Part shown: one piece after another, positions 46,938-56,833 of the stretch | How positions within the stretch are numbered: position 1 is the stretch's first letter | Layout: every line of letters starts with the position of its first letter | Assembly (NCBI RefSeq): GCF_003012345.1 | Contig: NZ_PVRV01000024.1 | Location: forward strand, 248,001-312,000 | Origin: Phytohalomonas tamaricis | Lineage (GTDB): Bacteria > Pseudomonadota > Gammaproteobacteria > Pseudomonadales > Halomonadaceae | Direction of reading: 5' to 3' | Length of the DNA: 64,000 nt | The notes under the pieces: model-generated | The model's database searches: none | What the model saw: only the letters and a program-made list of their open reading frames with translations | Told to the model about the DNA's origin: nothing | Made by a program: the position numbers and the translations under genes

Positions 46938-47037
46938 GCGCTGCAATTGCCGGCCCGACGCTTGACCCAATACCGCCCACCGGCTCAGACTGCGCGATAG
47001 ATGGCTTGTTTTCGTAGTAAATCACGAGTCATCGCTT

Positions 47038-47150
47038 GCTTGACGGGGTGCCGGTGGAACCGGCTGAGATTGCTCATGTATTCGGTAGCACCGATACCAG
47101 GGCAGGTCCCGATGAACCTGATCCGGCTCGTACCGGCGTAGGGATCAAGC
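47038..47150 (+). promoter_or_regulatory. TPP riboswitch (THI element) of thiC
   Basis: The conserved THI-box blocks are present in order: ACGGGGTGC at the 5' side, GGCTGAGA in the pyrimidine-binding arm, and GATGAACCTGATCCGGCTCG with GGCGTAGGGA in the pyrophosphate side. A closing P1 helix GCTTGA/TCAAGC pairs 47038-47043 with 47145-47150. It lies 99 nt before the thiC start. In this class, TPP binding usually represses translation or ends transcription. No clear terminator hairpin separates it from thiC, so sequestration of the binding site is the simpler reading. Confidence 0.95.
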
Positions 47151-47222
47151 GAAGGCTCTGCCTGCTGTGCCTTTATTCCATTCTCAGGCTCCCTTCTCTC
47201 CTTACGCTGTGCGCCGGCATGA

Positions 47223-49151
<1,929 letters not shown>

Positions 49152-49165
49152 GCTCCGCCACCCAC

Positions 49166-49196
49166 AAAAACGCCGGCACATTAGCCGGCGTTTTTG
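49166..49196. terminator. bidirectional terminator after thiC
   Basis: Stem AAAAACGCCGGC / GCCGGCGTTTTT around a 6-nt loop, between convergent genes. Confidence 0.88.
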
Positions 49197-49213
49197 CAAG
49201 GGCTTCGAACCTG

Positions 49214-49612
49214 TCAGACCATGGCCTGGCCGAAGCGCTGATCGAGATAGCGATTGATCGCATCGGACTCATACATCCACTCCACTTTACCGCTGTCATC
49301 CGTGATCTGCAGACATGGCACCTTGACCCGACCGCCGCCCTGCTCCAGCTCGGTACGACGGGCCTGGTCATGCTGGGTATCGCGCAGCTCAATTGGCAGC
49401 GCCAGGCGATGCATCTCACGCCTCACCTTGATACAAAACGGACAGGTCTTGAACTGATAAAGCGCCAGCGAGCGACACTGGGCATCAACCTCGGCCTGGG
49501 CCTCGGGCGAGCGCTCAATACTCTCGGGTTTATTGAGTTTTTCGCTCAGTATCATTACGGGGGCGAGCACAAGGCGAACGGTTCTGAAGAAATAGCGAAA
49601 CAGGAACTTCAT
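49214..49612 (-). CDS. membrane-anchored glutaredoxin/GST-N domain protein
   Basis: 132 residues from MKFLFRYFFRTVRLVL. A short N-terminal hydrophobic anchor is followed by a glutaredoxin-like fold with active site CPFCIKVRREM, the cis-Pro loop VKVPCLQI and the C-terminal WMYESDAINRYLDQRF helix. The fold is that of GST N-terminal/glutaredoxin proteins. A disulfide or glutathione role is expected, but the target is unknown. A shorter close relative lacking the anchor is encoded at 60.6 kb. The frame is open upstream to 49699. Confidence 0.87.
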   Translation of the reverse strand: MKFLFRYFFRTVRLVLAPVMILSEKLNKPESIERSPEAQAEVDAQCRSLALYQFKTCPFCIKVRREMHRLALPIELRDTQHDQARRTELEQGGGRVKVPCLQITDDSGKVEWMYESDAINRYLDQRFGQAMV

Positions 49613-49779
49613 GGGCGGCTCGGTTCGGTAATAAACGATAGTGAAAACACTTGATACGCCATGGCGACGTTTACAAGCAGCGTCGGGAGCTAACAGCATA
49701 CGCGCTTGATGCCGCGCTGTCGGCCCGAGAGCTCAACGCTGCCTGAACGCACCGATAAGCCAACGCGTCTTCGAAGCAT

Positions 49780-49815
49780 AAAAAAACCGCCGCGAGAAAG
49801 GTCGCGGCGGTTTTC
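49780..49815 (-). terminator. terminator after the MBL-fold gene
   Basis: On the minus strand, the stem AAAACCGCCGCGA / TCGCGGCGGTTTT is followed by a T-run, 20 nt past the stop codon. Confidence 0.87.
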
Positions 49816-49834
49816 CAGTTTCTGTCCTGCCTGG

Positions 49835-50752
49835 CTACTCAAAGACATCCAGATCATCAGCAAGTACGACATTGCCGTCATAGCGTGCCTTGACCTCGTC
49901 AAGCACCGATGTAACAGGCGCGCTGTAATGCAAGACGTGATACAGCACCAACAGCTGTGGCTGAGCATCATTTGCTAGATCGGCCAGCTCGTTGGTCAAG
50001 GTATGCGCATATTGATGGTACGCTTGCCAATCGCTCGAAAGCTTCTCCCAGCCGGTGTGACTGATAGCCTCATGAACAAGGATATCTGCGCCCTTGGCCT
50101 GCTTGCGCACCTCGTCATTTAACGAGGTATCTCCCGAGATGACGATGGTCTTGTCTGGCGTGGTGACTTTATAACCATACGCTTTATCCCAGTCGCCGTG
50201 TGTAACCGGAAAGGCCTCGACCCTCACCCCATTGTCTTCGAAAACCACACCGGGCGCGTCAAACTCTTGAACGATAGCCCGATGGGCATTTCTGTTAGTG
50301 ACGGGGCTCTTGTCCTTGAGCCGTGTTTCAGTGTCATCGGCTAACATGGTGTAGACACCTTCACTCATCGCCTGCGTGCCAACAGGGCCAAAGACGTTGA
50401 GCTGATCGGCACGCCGCCACCAGTAGGTTCCCAACAGCTCCGGATAGTCGAGGATGTGGTCGCTGTGCAGGTGGGTAAAGAAGAGATACTTGATATGGGT
50501 CGGATAGAGCGGCTCGATCCCCAGGCGCTGCGCCGCCTGAATGGCTCTTTTATTAGCGCCCGCCCCCATGTCGAACACGTAGGCTTCGCCATCATGAACA
50601 ACGGCGACACTTGCACCCGCGCGGTCGCTATCAGGCACTGGCGTGCCAGTCCCCAGCATAACGACCTTGGTCTCTGCATGGGCAGCCATTGGCAGGCTGG
50701 CCGCCAGGCCAAGCAGTGCAGCAAGGAAAAAGGGTGCTTTTTTGCTTTTCAT
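49835..50752 (-). CDS. periplasmic MBL-fold metallo-hydrolase
   Basis: 305 residues from the ATG at 50752 with GGAGTGG upstream. A signal peptide ending MAAHA-ET makes it secreted. The metallo-beta-lactamase motif THLHSDHILD supplies the HxHxDH site, with AFPVTHGDWD and VISGDTSLND supplying further ligands and HYSAPV near the end. The fold group is that of ribonuclease Z/arylsulfatase-like (lactonase-type) MBL proteins. The secreted location argues against tRNA processing and for hydrolysis of an external ester, sulfate or lactone. Monocistronic with a strong terminator. Confidence 0.87.
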   Translation of the reverse strand: MKSKKAPFFLAALLGLAASLPMAAHAETKVVMLGTGTPVPDSDRAGASVAVVHDGEAYVFDMGAGANKRAIQAAQRLGIEPLYPTHIKYLFFTHLHSDHILDYPELLGTYWWRRADQLNVFGPVGTQAMSEGVYTMLADDTETRLKDKSPVTNRNAHRAIVQEFDAPGVVFEDNGVRVEAFPVTHGDWDKAYGYKVTTPDKTIVISGDTSLNDEVRKQAKGADILVHEAISHTGWEKLSSDWQAYHQYAHTLTNELADLANDAQPQLLVLYHVLHYSAPVTSVLDEVKARYDGNVVLADDLDVFE

Positions 50753-50761
50753 CGTGCCACT

Positions 50762-50789
50762 CCATGTGTGTAAGCCCATGTGTGTAAGC
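50762..50789. repeat. 14-bp tandem direct repeat in the MBL gene leader
   Basis: CCATGTGTGTAAGC occurs twice in tandem (50762-50775 and 50776-50789), abutting the ribosome binding site of the MBL gene. It may simply be a slippage duplication. Confidence 0.85.
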
Positions 50790-50945
50790 ACAGGCGTACG
50801 CAGCCATCCGCGCCTAAACGTTCATTTGGCGAATTTATGTTCGCTAAATAACAATCTGCTGTTTATTTTGCCAAGTGGCAATGCGACGAAAGCGGCACCA
50901 ATATGAGTCTATGGTTCCCAGGAAAGATCACTTTTCTTGAGGGCA

Positions 50946-50982
50946 TAAAAATACCGCCGCGAAATTCGCGGCGGTATTTTTA
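50946..50982 (-). terminator. terminator after parvulin gene 1
   Basis: Near-perfect stem of AAAAATACCGCCGCGAA with its complement. On the minus strand it ends in a T-run, 20 nt after the stop. Confidence 0.87.
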
Positions 50983-51002
50983 TCTAATAGCCAGCCTGTC
51001 GA

Positions 51003-51281
51003 TCAGGTGCGGCTGGTAATTTCCAACAGGTGATAGCCGAACTGGGTCTTCACCGGGCCGTGGACCTTGTTCAGATCTTCGTTGAACACGACCTCGTCGA
51101 ATTCACGGACCATCTGGCCACGGCCGAAAGAGCCGAGATCTCCGCCCTGACGGCCGGACGGGCAGGTGGAATTCTGGCGTGCGACTTCAGCGAAATCCTT
51201 ACCGCCTTCAATTTCGGCCTTGAGAGCTTCAGCTTTTTCCTTGCTATCTACCAGAATGTGGCGTGCAGTTGCCTGAGGCAT
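51003..51281 (-). CDS. parvulin-type peptidyl-prolyl isomerase (PpiC-like), copy 1
   Basis: 92-residue single-domain cytosolic parvulin close to E. coli PpiC (PpiC/Par10). It has ARHILVDSKEKAEALKAEIE, the substrate loop CPSGRQGGDLGSFGRGQMV, and the C-terminal GPVKTQFGYHLLEIT. No signal peptide. A very similar second copy lies at 51.8-52.1 kb with a CsbD gene between them, all on the minus strand. Has its own terminator. Confidence 0.94.
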   Translation of the reverse strand: MPQATARHILVDSKEKAEALKAEIEGGKDFAEVARQNSTCPSGRQGGDLGSFGRGQMVREFDEVVFNEDLNKVHGPVKTQFGYHLLEITSRT

Positions 51282-51370
51282 GAGTCACCTTGCGTTATGG
51301 ATTAAAAAGTAGCGCCGATTATACGCTGCATGAATAAGACAAAATAGATCAATCAGATATGCCCTTTAAT

Positions 51371-51398
51371 GAAAAGGGAACCCGAAGGCTCCCTTTTG
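51371..51398 (-). terminator. terminator after CsbD gene 1
   Basis: Stem AAAAGGGAACC / GGCTCCCTTTT with one mismatch and loop CGAA, 35 nt past the CsbD stop. Confidence 0.75.
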
Positions 51399-51432
51399 CT
51401 TGTTCATGTTTTGAATGCTTACCGCTTATGCC

Positions 51433-51618
51433 TCATTTTTTGAATCTGGCCGGCTCACGTGTTTCACCCGGCGTGCTTTTGGCGGCACCCTTTTCTTCGT
51501 CCTTGCGGCCCTTCTCTATCTCATCGGCGTCACCAGTCAGCTTGCCGGTGGCCTCTTGAATCTTGCCGCTTACCTTATCGAGCGCGCCTTCTGCTTTCTT
51601 CGACTTTGAATCTGCCAT
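51433..51618 (-). CDS. CsbD-family stress protein, copy 1
   Basis: 61-residue hydrophilic Lys/Glu-rich protein with the CsbD core KAEGALDKVSGKIQEATGKLTGD and a proline-containing tail. CsbD proteins are general-stress, intrinsically flexible proteins of unknown biochemistry. The ATG at 51618 follows a GAGGTGATC site. The frame is open further upstream to 51666. Flanked by two parvulin genes on the same strand. Confidence 0.88.
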   Translation of the reverse strand: MADSKSKKAEGALDKVSGKIQEATGKLTGDADEIEKGRKDEEKGAAKSTPGETREPARFKK

Positions 51619-51774
51619 AACGATCACCTCGCTTGCGATAAGAAAACTGTAGTGCCAGACCAACACTGGCCATGAAACGGCGATTGACGCCCGATCATGA
51701 GTCTTATCTACAGCATAGACGTTATAAAAGTCGTTGCGAAGTCGTTCATGGCCGACCGGGTGACACGGATAACT

Positions 51775-52053
51775 TCAGGCGCGTTTGGTGATTTCCAGAA
51801 GATGATAACCGAACTGGGTTTTCACCGGGCCTTGCACCTTGTGAAGGTCTGCACTGAATACAATTTCATCAAACTCTCTGACCATCTGCCCACGGCCGAA
51901 GGAGCCCAGATTTCCGCCCTGGCGTCCGGAAGGACATGTTGAGTAGTGCCGAGCGGATTCAGCAAAATCCTTACCCGCTTCAATTTCAGCCTTGAGCGCT
52001 TCGGCCTTTTCCCTGGTGCTGACCAAGATATGACGTGCAGTTGCCTTCAGCAT
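51775..52053 (-). CDS. parvulin-type peptidyl-prolyl isomerase (PpiC-like), copy 2
   Basis: 92 residues, the same length as copy 1 and about four-fifths alike by eye, with identical substrate loop CPSGRQGGNLGSFGRGQMV and ending LLEITKRA. Conservation over the whole domain suggests both copies are functional. Differences are mostly charge changes (for example SARHY for VARQN). No obvious terminator follows it, so it may read through into the CsbD gene and copy 1. Confidence 0.94.
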   Translation of the reverse strand: MLKATARHILVSTREKAEALKAEIEAGKDFAESARHYSTCPSGRQGGNLGSFGRGQMVREFDEIVFSADLHKVQGPVKTQFGYHLLEITKRA

Positions 52054-52367
52054 TGTGTAGTTACCTGATCGAAAGAATTAAATGCGCTGGCGCTGACTCT
52101 ACGCGGCGACTGACGCAGCGACTGAATAGCCCGCGAGTCACGACATACCCGCTATAGGCGATTGGCAGCTCTGGTCTGGGGATAACGGCAATAGTGGCGT
52201 TGTGCTTTATCTTTTTTGTTCGCAAAATCGAGCGAGACATACCAAAAATGTAATAACTACATCGTGACCGAGAGACTAGCCCTGCGATAAGGGCCGGGCC
52301 ATGTTCGGCTCTTCCTGTGCAGCGCGGGAAAGCCGGAGCAGACACTCGATCGCTAAGGAGCCAGGGA
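52054..52367. other. intergenic region between parvulin 2 and the AEC transporter
   Basis: 314 bp with promoters for two divergent genes. A 163-codon minus-strand frame crosses it, but its composition (Ser/Arg/Pro-rich, no motifs) and overlap with the AEC gene argue against coding. No RNA structure was picked out. Confidence 0.6.
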
Positions 52368-53324
52368 GTGCTTGGAATTCTTTCGATCACCGCGCCGATC
52401 TTCATACTGATCGCGCTGGGGTATCTAGCTGTCCTCGCCCGGATCGTGACAAAAGTACAGATACAAGGTCTCGGCGCTTTCGTAATCAACTTTGCGCTAC
52501 CGGCACTGATCATCAAATCTCTCACCGAGCATCCGCTTACCGAAGTGCTCAATGCGCATTACCTGCTCGCCTACGGTCTAGGCTCGATGACGATCTACTG
52601 CCTGGCGGTGTGTTATGCGAAGTTCGTGCAACGCAAGCCACTCGACAAGAGCGCCCTCTATGCCCTGGGCATGTCGACGTCCAACAGCGGTTTCATTGGC
52701 TACCCGATCGCGGTCATGGTGGTCGGCTCACCGGCGGGCGTTGCGTTGGCGCTGTGCATGCTGGTCGAGAACATGATGATGATTCCAACAGGGCTGGCCC
52801 TGGCAGAAGCAGGTGCACAAAGCGGAGCATCGATTAAAAATGTGTTGCGCATGTCAGCGGCGCGCCTCATCCGTAATCCAATCATTCTTTCCATTGTTGC
52901 CGGCGCGGTACTTTCTCTGTCCAGCGCTGAACTCCCCGCGCCGCTGTTCAAGGCGATCGATATGCTGGCTACGGCTTCGGCACCTACGGCGCTATTCGTC
53001 ATAGGAGGGAGCCTTTTCGGGATCAAGGTGCAGGGCATGGTCAGCGATGTCAGTCAGATTGTACTTGGCAAGCTGGTGCTTCACCCGGTTGCCGTCTGTC
53101 TTGCCTTCCTGATTTTTCCTGCAGTCGACCCCGCACTGAAAGTAGCCGCCATCGTCATTGCCAGTTCCCCGATGCTGAGCGTCTATCCCATTTTTGGGCA
53201 GCGTTTCAATCTCGAAGGGCTGTGCGCCGCAGCGCTCATGATGTCGGCAGTGGCCTCGTTTATCACTATCAGTACGCTGATCTGGATCATCGACAGGAGT
53301 ACGCTGTTTGCCATAGGCGGATAG
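52368..53324 (+). CDS. AEC (auxin efflux carrier)-family transporter
   Basis: Ten-helix membrane carrier of 318 residues from the GTG at 52368 (AAGGAG upstream, 7-nt spacer). Family features include INFALPALIIKSL early, SNSGFIGYPIAVMVVG in helix 4, and RNPIILSIVAGAVLSL beginning the second half. Members move malonate, malate or similar anions, but the substrate here is unknown. Divergent from the parvulin cluster. Confidence 0.88.
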   Translation: MLGILSITAPIFILIALGYLAVLARIVTKVQIQGLGAFVINFALPALIIKSLTEHPLTEVLNAHYLLAYGLGSMTIYCLAVCYAKFVQRKPLDKSALYALGMSTSNSGFIGYPIAVMVVGSPAGVALALCMLVENMMMIPTGLALAEAGAQSGASIKNVLRMSAARLIRNPIILSIVAGAVLSLSSAELPAPLFKAIDMLATASAPTALFVIGGSLFGIKVQGMVSDVSQIVLGKLVLHPVAVCLAFLIFPAVDPALKVAAIVIASSPMLSVYPIFGQRFNLEGLCAAALMMSAVASFITISTLIWIIDRSTLFAIGG

Positions 53325-53449
53325 TGGCAAATGGTATCAATGCATTTTGTAAGCTCATTTGGCTATCTTGGGTGGGGAGTTCTTTTCCTCTCCGACCCGG
53401 TAGTCTAAGGTGAGTGAACAGATCATCCAGGCAGGAAGGAGCCGCTCGA

Positions 53450-54058
53450 ATGGAAGCCAACAAATCTACAAAAGGCACGTCGCAACATTTACCGTCCATG
53501 TGTCAGCAAGTGTCGTTATTTGCTAGAAACTTTTTCAAGCATCCCAAGATGCTGGGCTCGATCATTCCCAGCTCCCCTTTTCTCGTCAAGAGCATGCTCG
53601 ATCAAGTTAATTGGGAGCAGGCCAGGGTTCTGGTGGAATATGGCCCTGGGGTGGGTACCTTCACTCAAGAGATTCTGCGGCGGATGCATCCCGAGGCAAC
53701 ATTGATCGTGCTGGAAACAAACGAGGATTTCGTCGAATTCCTCAATCAGGCATTTACTGACCCGCGCATGGAGGTCATTCATGATTCAGCGGAAAACATC
53801 CAGAGCATACTGACACAGCGCGAACTCAGTGACGCCGATTATGTCATCTCCGGCATTCCCTTCAGCACGCTGCCTGGCGATATCAAGGAGAATATTCTGC
53901 GCGCCACGCAAAAGGCCCTAAAGGCAGACGGGGCGTTTCTGCTTTATCAATTCTCACCGACTATTCTGCCTGACTTGCATAGAACCTTTTCAAGCGTGGA
54001 CCGTAGTTTCCAGCCGTTGAATCTCCTGCCGGCTCACTATTACTACTGCGCACCGTAG
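53450..54058 (+). CDS. class I SAM-dependent methyltransferase, phospholipid N-methyltransferase-like
   Basis: 202 residues from the ATG at 53450 (AAGGAG upstream). It resembles KsgA-type adenine dimethylases but is shorter: motif I VEYGPGVGTFTQEIL, acidic loop LIVLETNEDFVEFL, and VISGIPFSTLP in place of the NLPY motif. This combination is typical of PmtA-like phosphatidylethanolamine methyltransferases. N-terminal KHPKMLGSIIPSSPFLVKSML is also characteristic. The frame is open from a GTG at 53414. Substrate assignment by similarity only. Confidence 0.82.
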   Translation: MEANKSTKGTSQHLPSMCQQVSLFARNFFKHPKMLGSIIPSSPFLVKSMLDQVNWEQARVLVEYGPGVGTFTQEILRRMHPEATLIVLETNEDFVEFLNQAFTDPRMEVIHDSAENIQSILTQRELSDADYVISGIPFSTLPGDIKENILRATQKALKADGAFLLYQFSPTILPDLHRTFSSVDRSFQPLNLLPAHYYYCAP

Positions 54059-54154
54059 AGCCCGCATCCTGTGCTAGCCTGGCGTTATGGGATCATTTCA
54101 CGCCTGAACGGGCATTCTTCTGGCATTCCATTACCTGCCCTCTTCGTCGTATAA

Positions 54155-54182
54155 GACCGCCAAGCCCTTTCAGGTGGCGGTC
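54155..54182 (+). terminator. hairpin after the methyltransferase gene
   Basis: Stem GACCGCCA / TGGCGGTC with a 12-nt loop and no T-run. Possible terminator, about 100 nt after the methyltransferase stop. Confidence 0.5.
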
Positions 54183-54183
54183 G

Positions 54184-54206
54184 CTAGCGTGGTATATCCA
54201 CGCTAG
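54184..54206. other. short perfect inverted repeat
   Basis: CTAGCGTGG / CCACGCTAG around TATAT, directly adjoining the preceding hairpin. Confidence 0.6.
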
Positions 54207-54527
54207 TACTTGACCTTATCTCCTGCATTTCGCTGCTGAAACATCATTGTTGGTGCCTCATGAGCGCAGCTACCTGCCGCCCTGCATGAGTACTATGCCA
54301 AAGCGGCTATTCATCCTTTCGCCATACATAACGGCACAGCCTCGATTTACATTATTTGACATAGTTCGCCTCGAATCACCCGCTTAGTATTAATCACTCC
54401 AACTTAGTAAAGAACGCACTGGCCATCGATTCGATACCTGACAGCGCGTTTCATCGGTGTCTTGTGATTACTGATCTGCGGGCGAGAGTTAATTCGACGA
54501 ATTGTAAAACGCGTAGGAGAGTGGGAT

Positions 54528-54869
54528 ATGCGCCCATCAGAACATCCAGAGCGGAATGACAAGCGCGCCTCTATCGTGTTGGTCGACGAGCAGGTGGCGC
54601 CGAAACATCTAGCAGTGCCAGCTTATGGCCGTGCAGGATATTCCGATCGTCTTGATTACATCGCCAAGGTCATTTTATTCAAGACAGGCAAGCGGCTACG
54701 CTGGGTACGGGATGGTCAGATCGTTTCGGAAAAGGTCGCTACCTTCGCCGATCTAAAACGCCGCGAGCAGCGTGTCGAATGGCGCCGCCGTCAGGAATAT
54801 TACGAGCAGCATGGTCGTGCTCCCGGCCCGACCATTATAAAATTGAAGGGCCTGCGCGCAAAACGCTGA
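54528..54869 (+). CDS. hypothetical basic protein
   Basis: 113-residue Arg/Lys-rich protein without a recognised domain. It has a hydrophobic strand-like centre (DYIAKVILFKTGKRLRWVRDG), a basic helix (ADLKRREQRVEWRRRQEYYEQ) and a Gly/Lys tail. GTAGGAG lies before the ATG. It could bind nucleic acid, but that is a guess from charge alone. The gene stands between a non-coding stretch and the convergent deoR gene. Confidence 0.65.
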   Translation: MRPSEHPERNDKRASIVLVDEQVAPKHLAVPAYGRAGYSDRLDYIAKVILFKTGKRLRWVRDGQIVSEKVATFADLKRREQRVEWRRRQEYYEQHGRAPGPTIIKLKGLRAKR

Positions 54870-54902
54870 TCCTTGCGATCGCCCGGATACGATATCCGAT
54901 AG

Positions 54903-54950
54903 CCGCTGTCTGACACGGGCGCTCCTGCCAAAGCAGACAGCGGTGTCTTC
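54903..54950. terminator. hairpin between the small gene and deoR
   Basis: Ten-bp stem CCGCTGTCTG / CAGACAGCGG around a 21-nt loop, followed by a T-rich stretch on the plus strand, between convergent genes. Confidence 0.65.
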
Positions 54951-54972
54951 TTTCATCAGCGAATGATTAGAC

Positions 54973-55746
54973 TCACGCGAGCAGTATCTGCGGCCCTGCC
55001 GCCACACCCTGGTGGCTTTCTTGCAAAGCAAGCCCGGCCTCACCGTTGGTGATGATGATATCGAAACTGTCGAGGCTGGCGAAAAAAGCAGGGCGGATGA
55101 CGTCCAACTTGCTGTCATCAATCACCAGAATACGCTGCATGGCACTTGCGATTGCAGCCTGCTTGGGCGCGACTTCATGAAAGTGAAAGCAACTGGCGCC
55201 TCTGCCCGCATGCAGGCCTGCCGCTGAGATAAAGGCCTTGTTAATGCCCAACCGTCTGATCGCTGCATCCATCTCGTCGCCGCCAAACGACATCGATGAA
55301 CTGTAGTAAAGCCCCCCAAGCAATAGCAGGCGCACATTCGGCAACCGACTGACCGCATTACCGACATTCAATGCATAGGTCACCACCGTCAGCGTCATGT
55401 CACGATCGAGCGCCTCGATCAAAGGCATCAGTGTCGTGCCGCAATCGATAAACAGTGTATCGCCATCCTCGATCAGCGCCGCAGCACGCTGGCACAGGCA
55501 CTGTTTGACTAGCGCATGGCTGCCCTGCTCTTCATCCAGATTGTAGACGGGACGATAGAGCGGATCTTCAGCCATGATCAGATGTCCGCCAAGAAACTTT
55601 ACGCTGCCATCACTGGCGGCCACGTCACGGCGAATAGTCATTTCAGACACGTTACATAGCTTGGCAGCCTCCGTCAGCGGGAGCGTACCGCCACGACTTA
55701 GTGCCTCCTGCAAGCGCGCCAGACGTTGCCCACTACGAGCGTTCAT
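54973..55746 (-). CDS. deoR: DeoR-family repressor of the deo operon
   Basis: 257-residue regulator. The N-terminal HTH is LTEAAKLCNVSEMTIRRD. The C-terminal sugar-phosphate sensor has DTLFIDCGTTLMPLIEAL and HVSKG-like LHAGRGASCFHFHE, close to E. coli DeoR, whose inducer is deoxyribose 5-phosphate. It is divergent from the deoCABD-cdd genes and shares a roughly 310-bp intergenic region with them. Repression of both directions is likely by analogy with E. coli. Confidence 0.92.
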   Translation of the reverse strand: MNARSGQRLARLQEALSRGGTLPLTEAAKLCNVSEMTIRRDVAASDGSVKFLGGHLIMAEDPLYRPVYNLDEEQGSHALVKQCLCQRAAALIEDGDTLFIDCGTTLMPLIEALDRDMTLTVVTYALNVGNAVSRLPNVRLLLLGGLYYSSSMSFGGDEMDAAIRRLGINKAFISAAGLHAGRGASCFHFHEVAPKQAAIASAMQRILVIDDSKLDVIRPAFFASLDSFDIIITNGEAGLALQESHQGVAAGPQILLA

Positions 55747-55890
55747 GTGTCGTTACTCTCCTCGCTGACACCCTTAACATCAGTGCATTCTCATCGCACC
55801 TGGCGAAGTAAACCACCTTCTTAAGCATACGTATTTGGCATATAAGCCATGACTATCCGCGCAGGACTGTTAAACCGCAAACAAATAATG

Positions 55891-55914
55891 TTATATATTT
55901 CACAAAATATATAA
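55891..55914. promoter_or_regulatory. candidate DeoR operator (perfect inverted repeat)
   Basis: Arms TTATATATTT and AAATATATAA separated by CACA form an exact 10-bp dyad between deoR and deoC. A -10-like TATAAC lies at 55928-55933 toward deoC, so a repressor here would overlap the promoter. The E. coli operator is also a palindrome (TGTTAGAATTCTAACA). This one differs, so binding by this DeoR is inferred. Confidence 0.6.
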
Positions 55915-56059
55915 TTCTGGACACTACTATAACACTCGAGAAGAAACCTCATTTTAGTGCAGCTACGCCGAGCGTCTTTCTTCTGCTATTCACTGCATGC
56001 CCATGACTCACCGTCTGGTTGAAGCACCTGAACCTATTTCCATTCTCAATGGTGACACA

Positions 56060-56833
56060 ATGACAATGTTACAGCAGGCCGCCGCCGAAGCCCTCACGCT
56101 GATGGATCTGACCACGCTCAACGCCGATGACACTGATGAGAGCGTCGCTGCGTTATGCCGCCAGGCGCAGACGCTAGTCGGTCACCCCGCCGCCGTGTGC
56201 ATTTACCCGCAGTTCATCCCCGCGGCGCGTGAAGAGCTCAAACGGCTAGGCCTGCTCGGTCAGGTCAGAATCGCTACGGTGACCAACTTCCCCGCTGGCA
56301 GCGATGATATCGAACGCGCAGTGACGGAAACGCGTGACGCTGTGACTCAAGGCGCTGATGAAGTCGATGTCGTCTTTCCCTACCGCGCACTGATCTCCGG
56401 CGACGAAAGCGTAGGACAACGGCTGGTCGAGCAGTGCAAGGCTGCCTGTGGTGAGATCACGCTCAAGGTGATCATCGAAAGCGGTGAGCTCAAGGACGCC
56501 ACACTGATCCGCCGCGCCAGCGAGCTGGCAATCGCCGGCGGTGCCGATTTCATCAAGACCTCAACCGGCAAGGTCGCGGTCAACGCTACGCTGGAAGCCG
56601 CCAAAATCATGCTCGAAGCGATCCGCGCCAGCGGCCGCGACGTCGGTTTCAAGGCCGCCGGCGGGGTGCGCACCGCTACCGAAGCCAAAGCCTATCTTGA
56701 TCTGGCACGGCGCATCATGGGCGACAACTGGCCAACGCCGGCACACTTCCGTTTCGGCGCATCCAGTCTGCTCGGAGACCTGCTCAAGACACTGGACGTC
56801 GACGTTCAGGGGCCAGCCGGGAGTGGCTACTGA
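56060..56833 (+). CDS. deoC: deoxyribose-phosphate aldolase
   Basis: Cleaves deoxyribose 5-phosphate to acetaldehyde and glyceraldehyde 3-phosphate through a Schiff base. The ATG at 56060 aligns exactly with E. coli DeoC in N-terminal spacing (LMDLTTL at the same distance). The frame is open from 55997, where another ATG has no binding site either. Seen are [21 protein letters not shown] and the Schiff-base lysine in [14 protein letters not shown], with [10 protein letters not shown]. The product is 257 residues. Its stop overlaps the deoA start by one base. First gene of the operon. Confidence 0.93.
   Translation: MTMLQQAAAEALTLMDLTTLNADDTDESVAALCRQAQTLVGHPAAVCIYPQFIPAAREELKRLGLLGQVRIATVTNFPAGSDDIERAVTETRDAVTQGADEVDVVFPYRALISGDESVGQRLVEQCKAACGEITLKVIIESGELKDATLIRRASELAIAGGADFIKTSTGKVAVNATLEAAKIMLEAIRASGRDVGFKAAGGVRTATEAKAYLDLARRIMGDNWPTPAHFRFGASSLLGDLLKTLDVDVQGPAGSGY

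Larger units (their letters stand above)
54059..54527. other. gene-poor region with two adjacent hairpins (469 bp)
   Basis: No coding frame is supported. It holds the two hairpins listed separately. The middle part is A+T-rich (CATTATTTGACATAG around 54350-54365) and may carry the promoter of the next small gene. Confidence 0.55.

Noticed and set aside
52061-52552. 163-codon minus-strand frame across the parvulin/AEC intergenic region
   Set aside because: It overlaps the AEC gene by nearly 200 bp and has no recognisable features.
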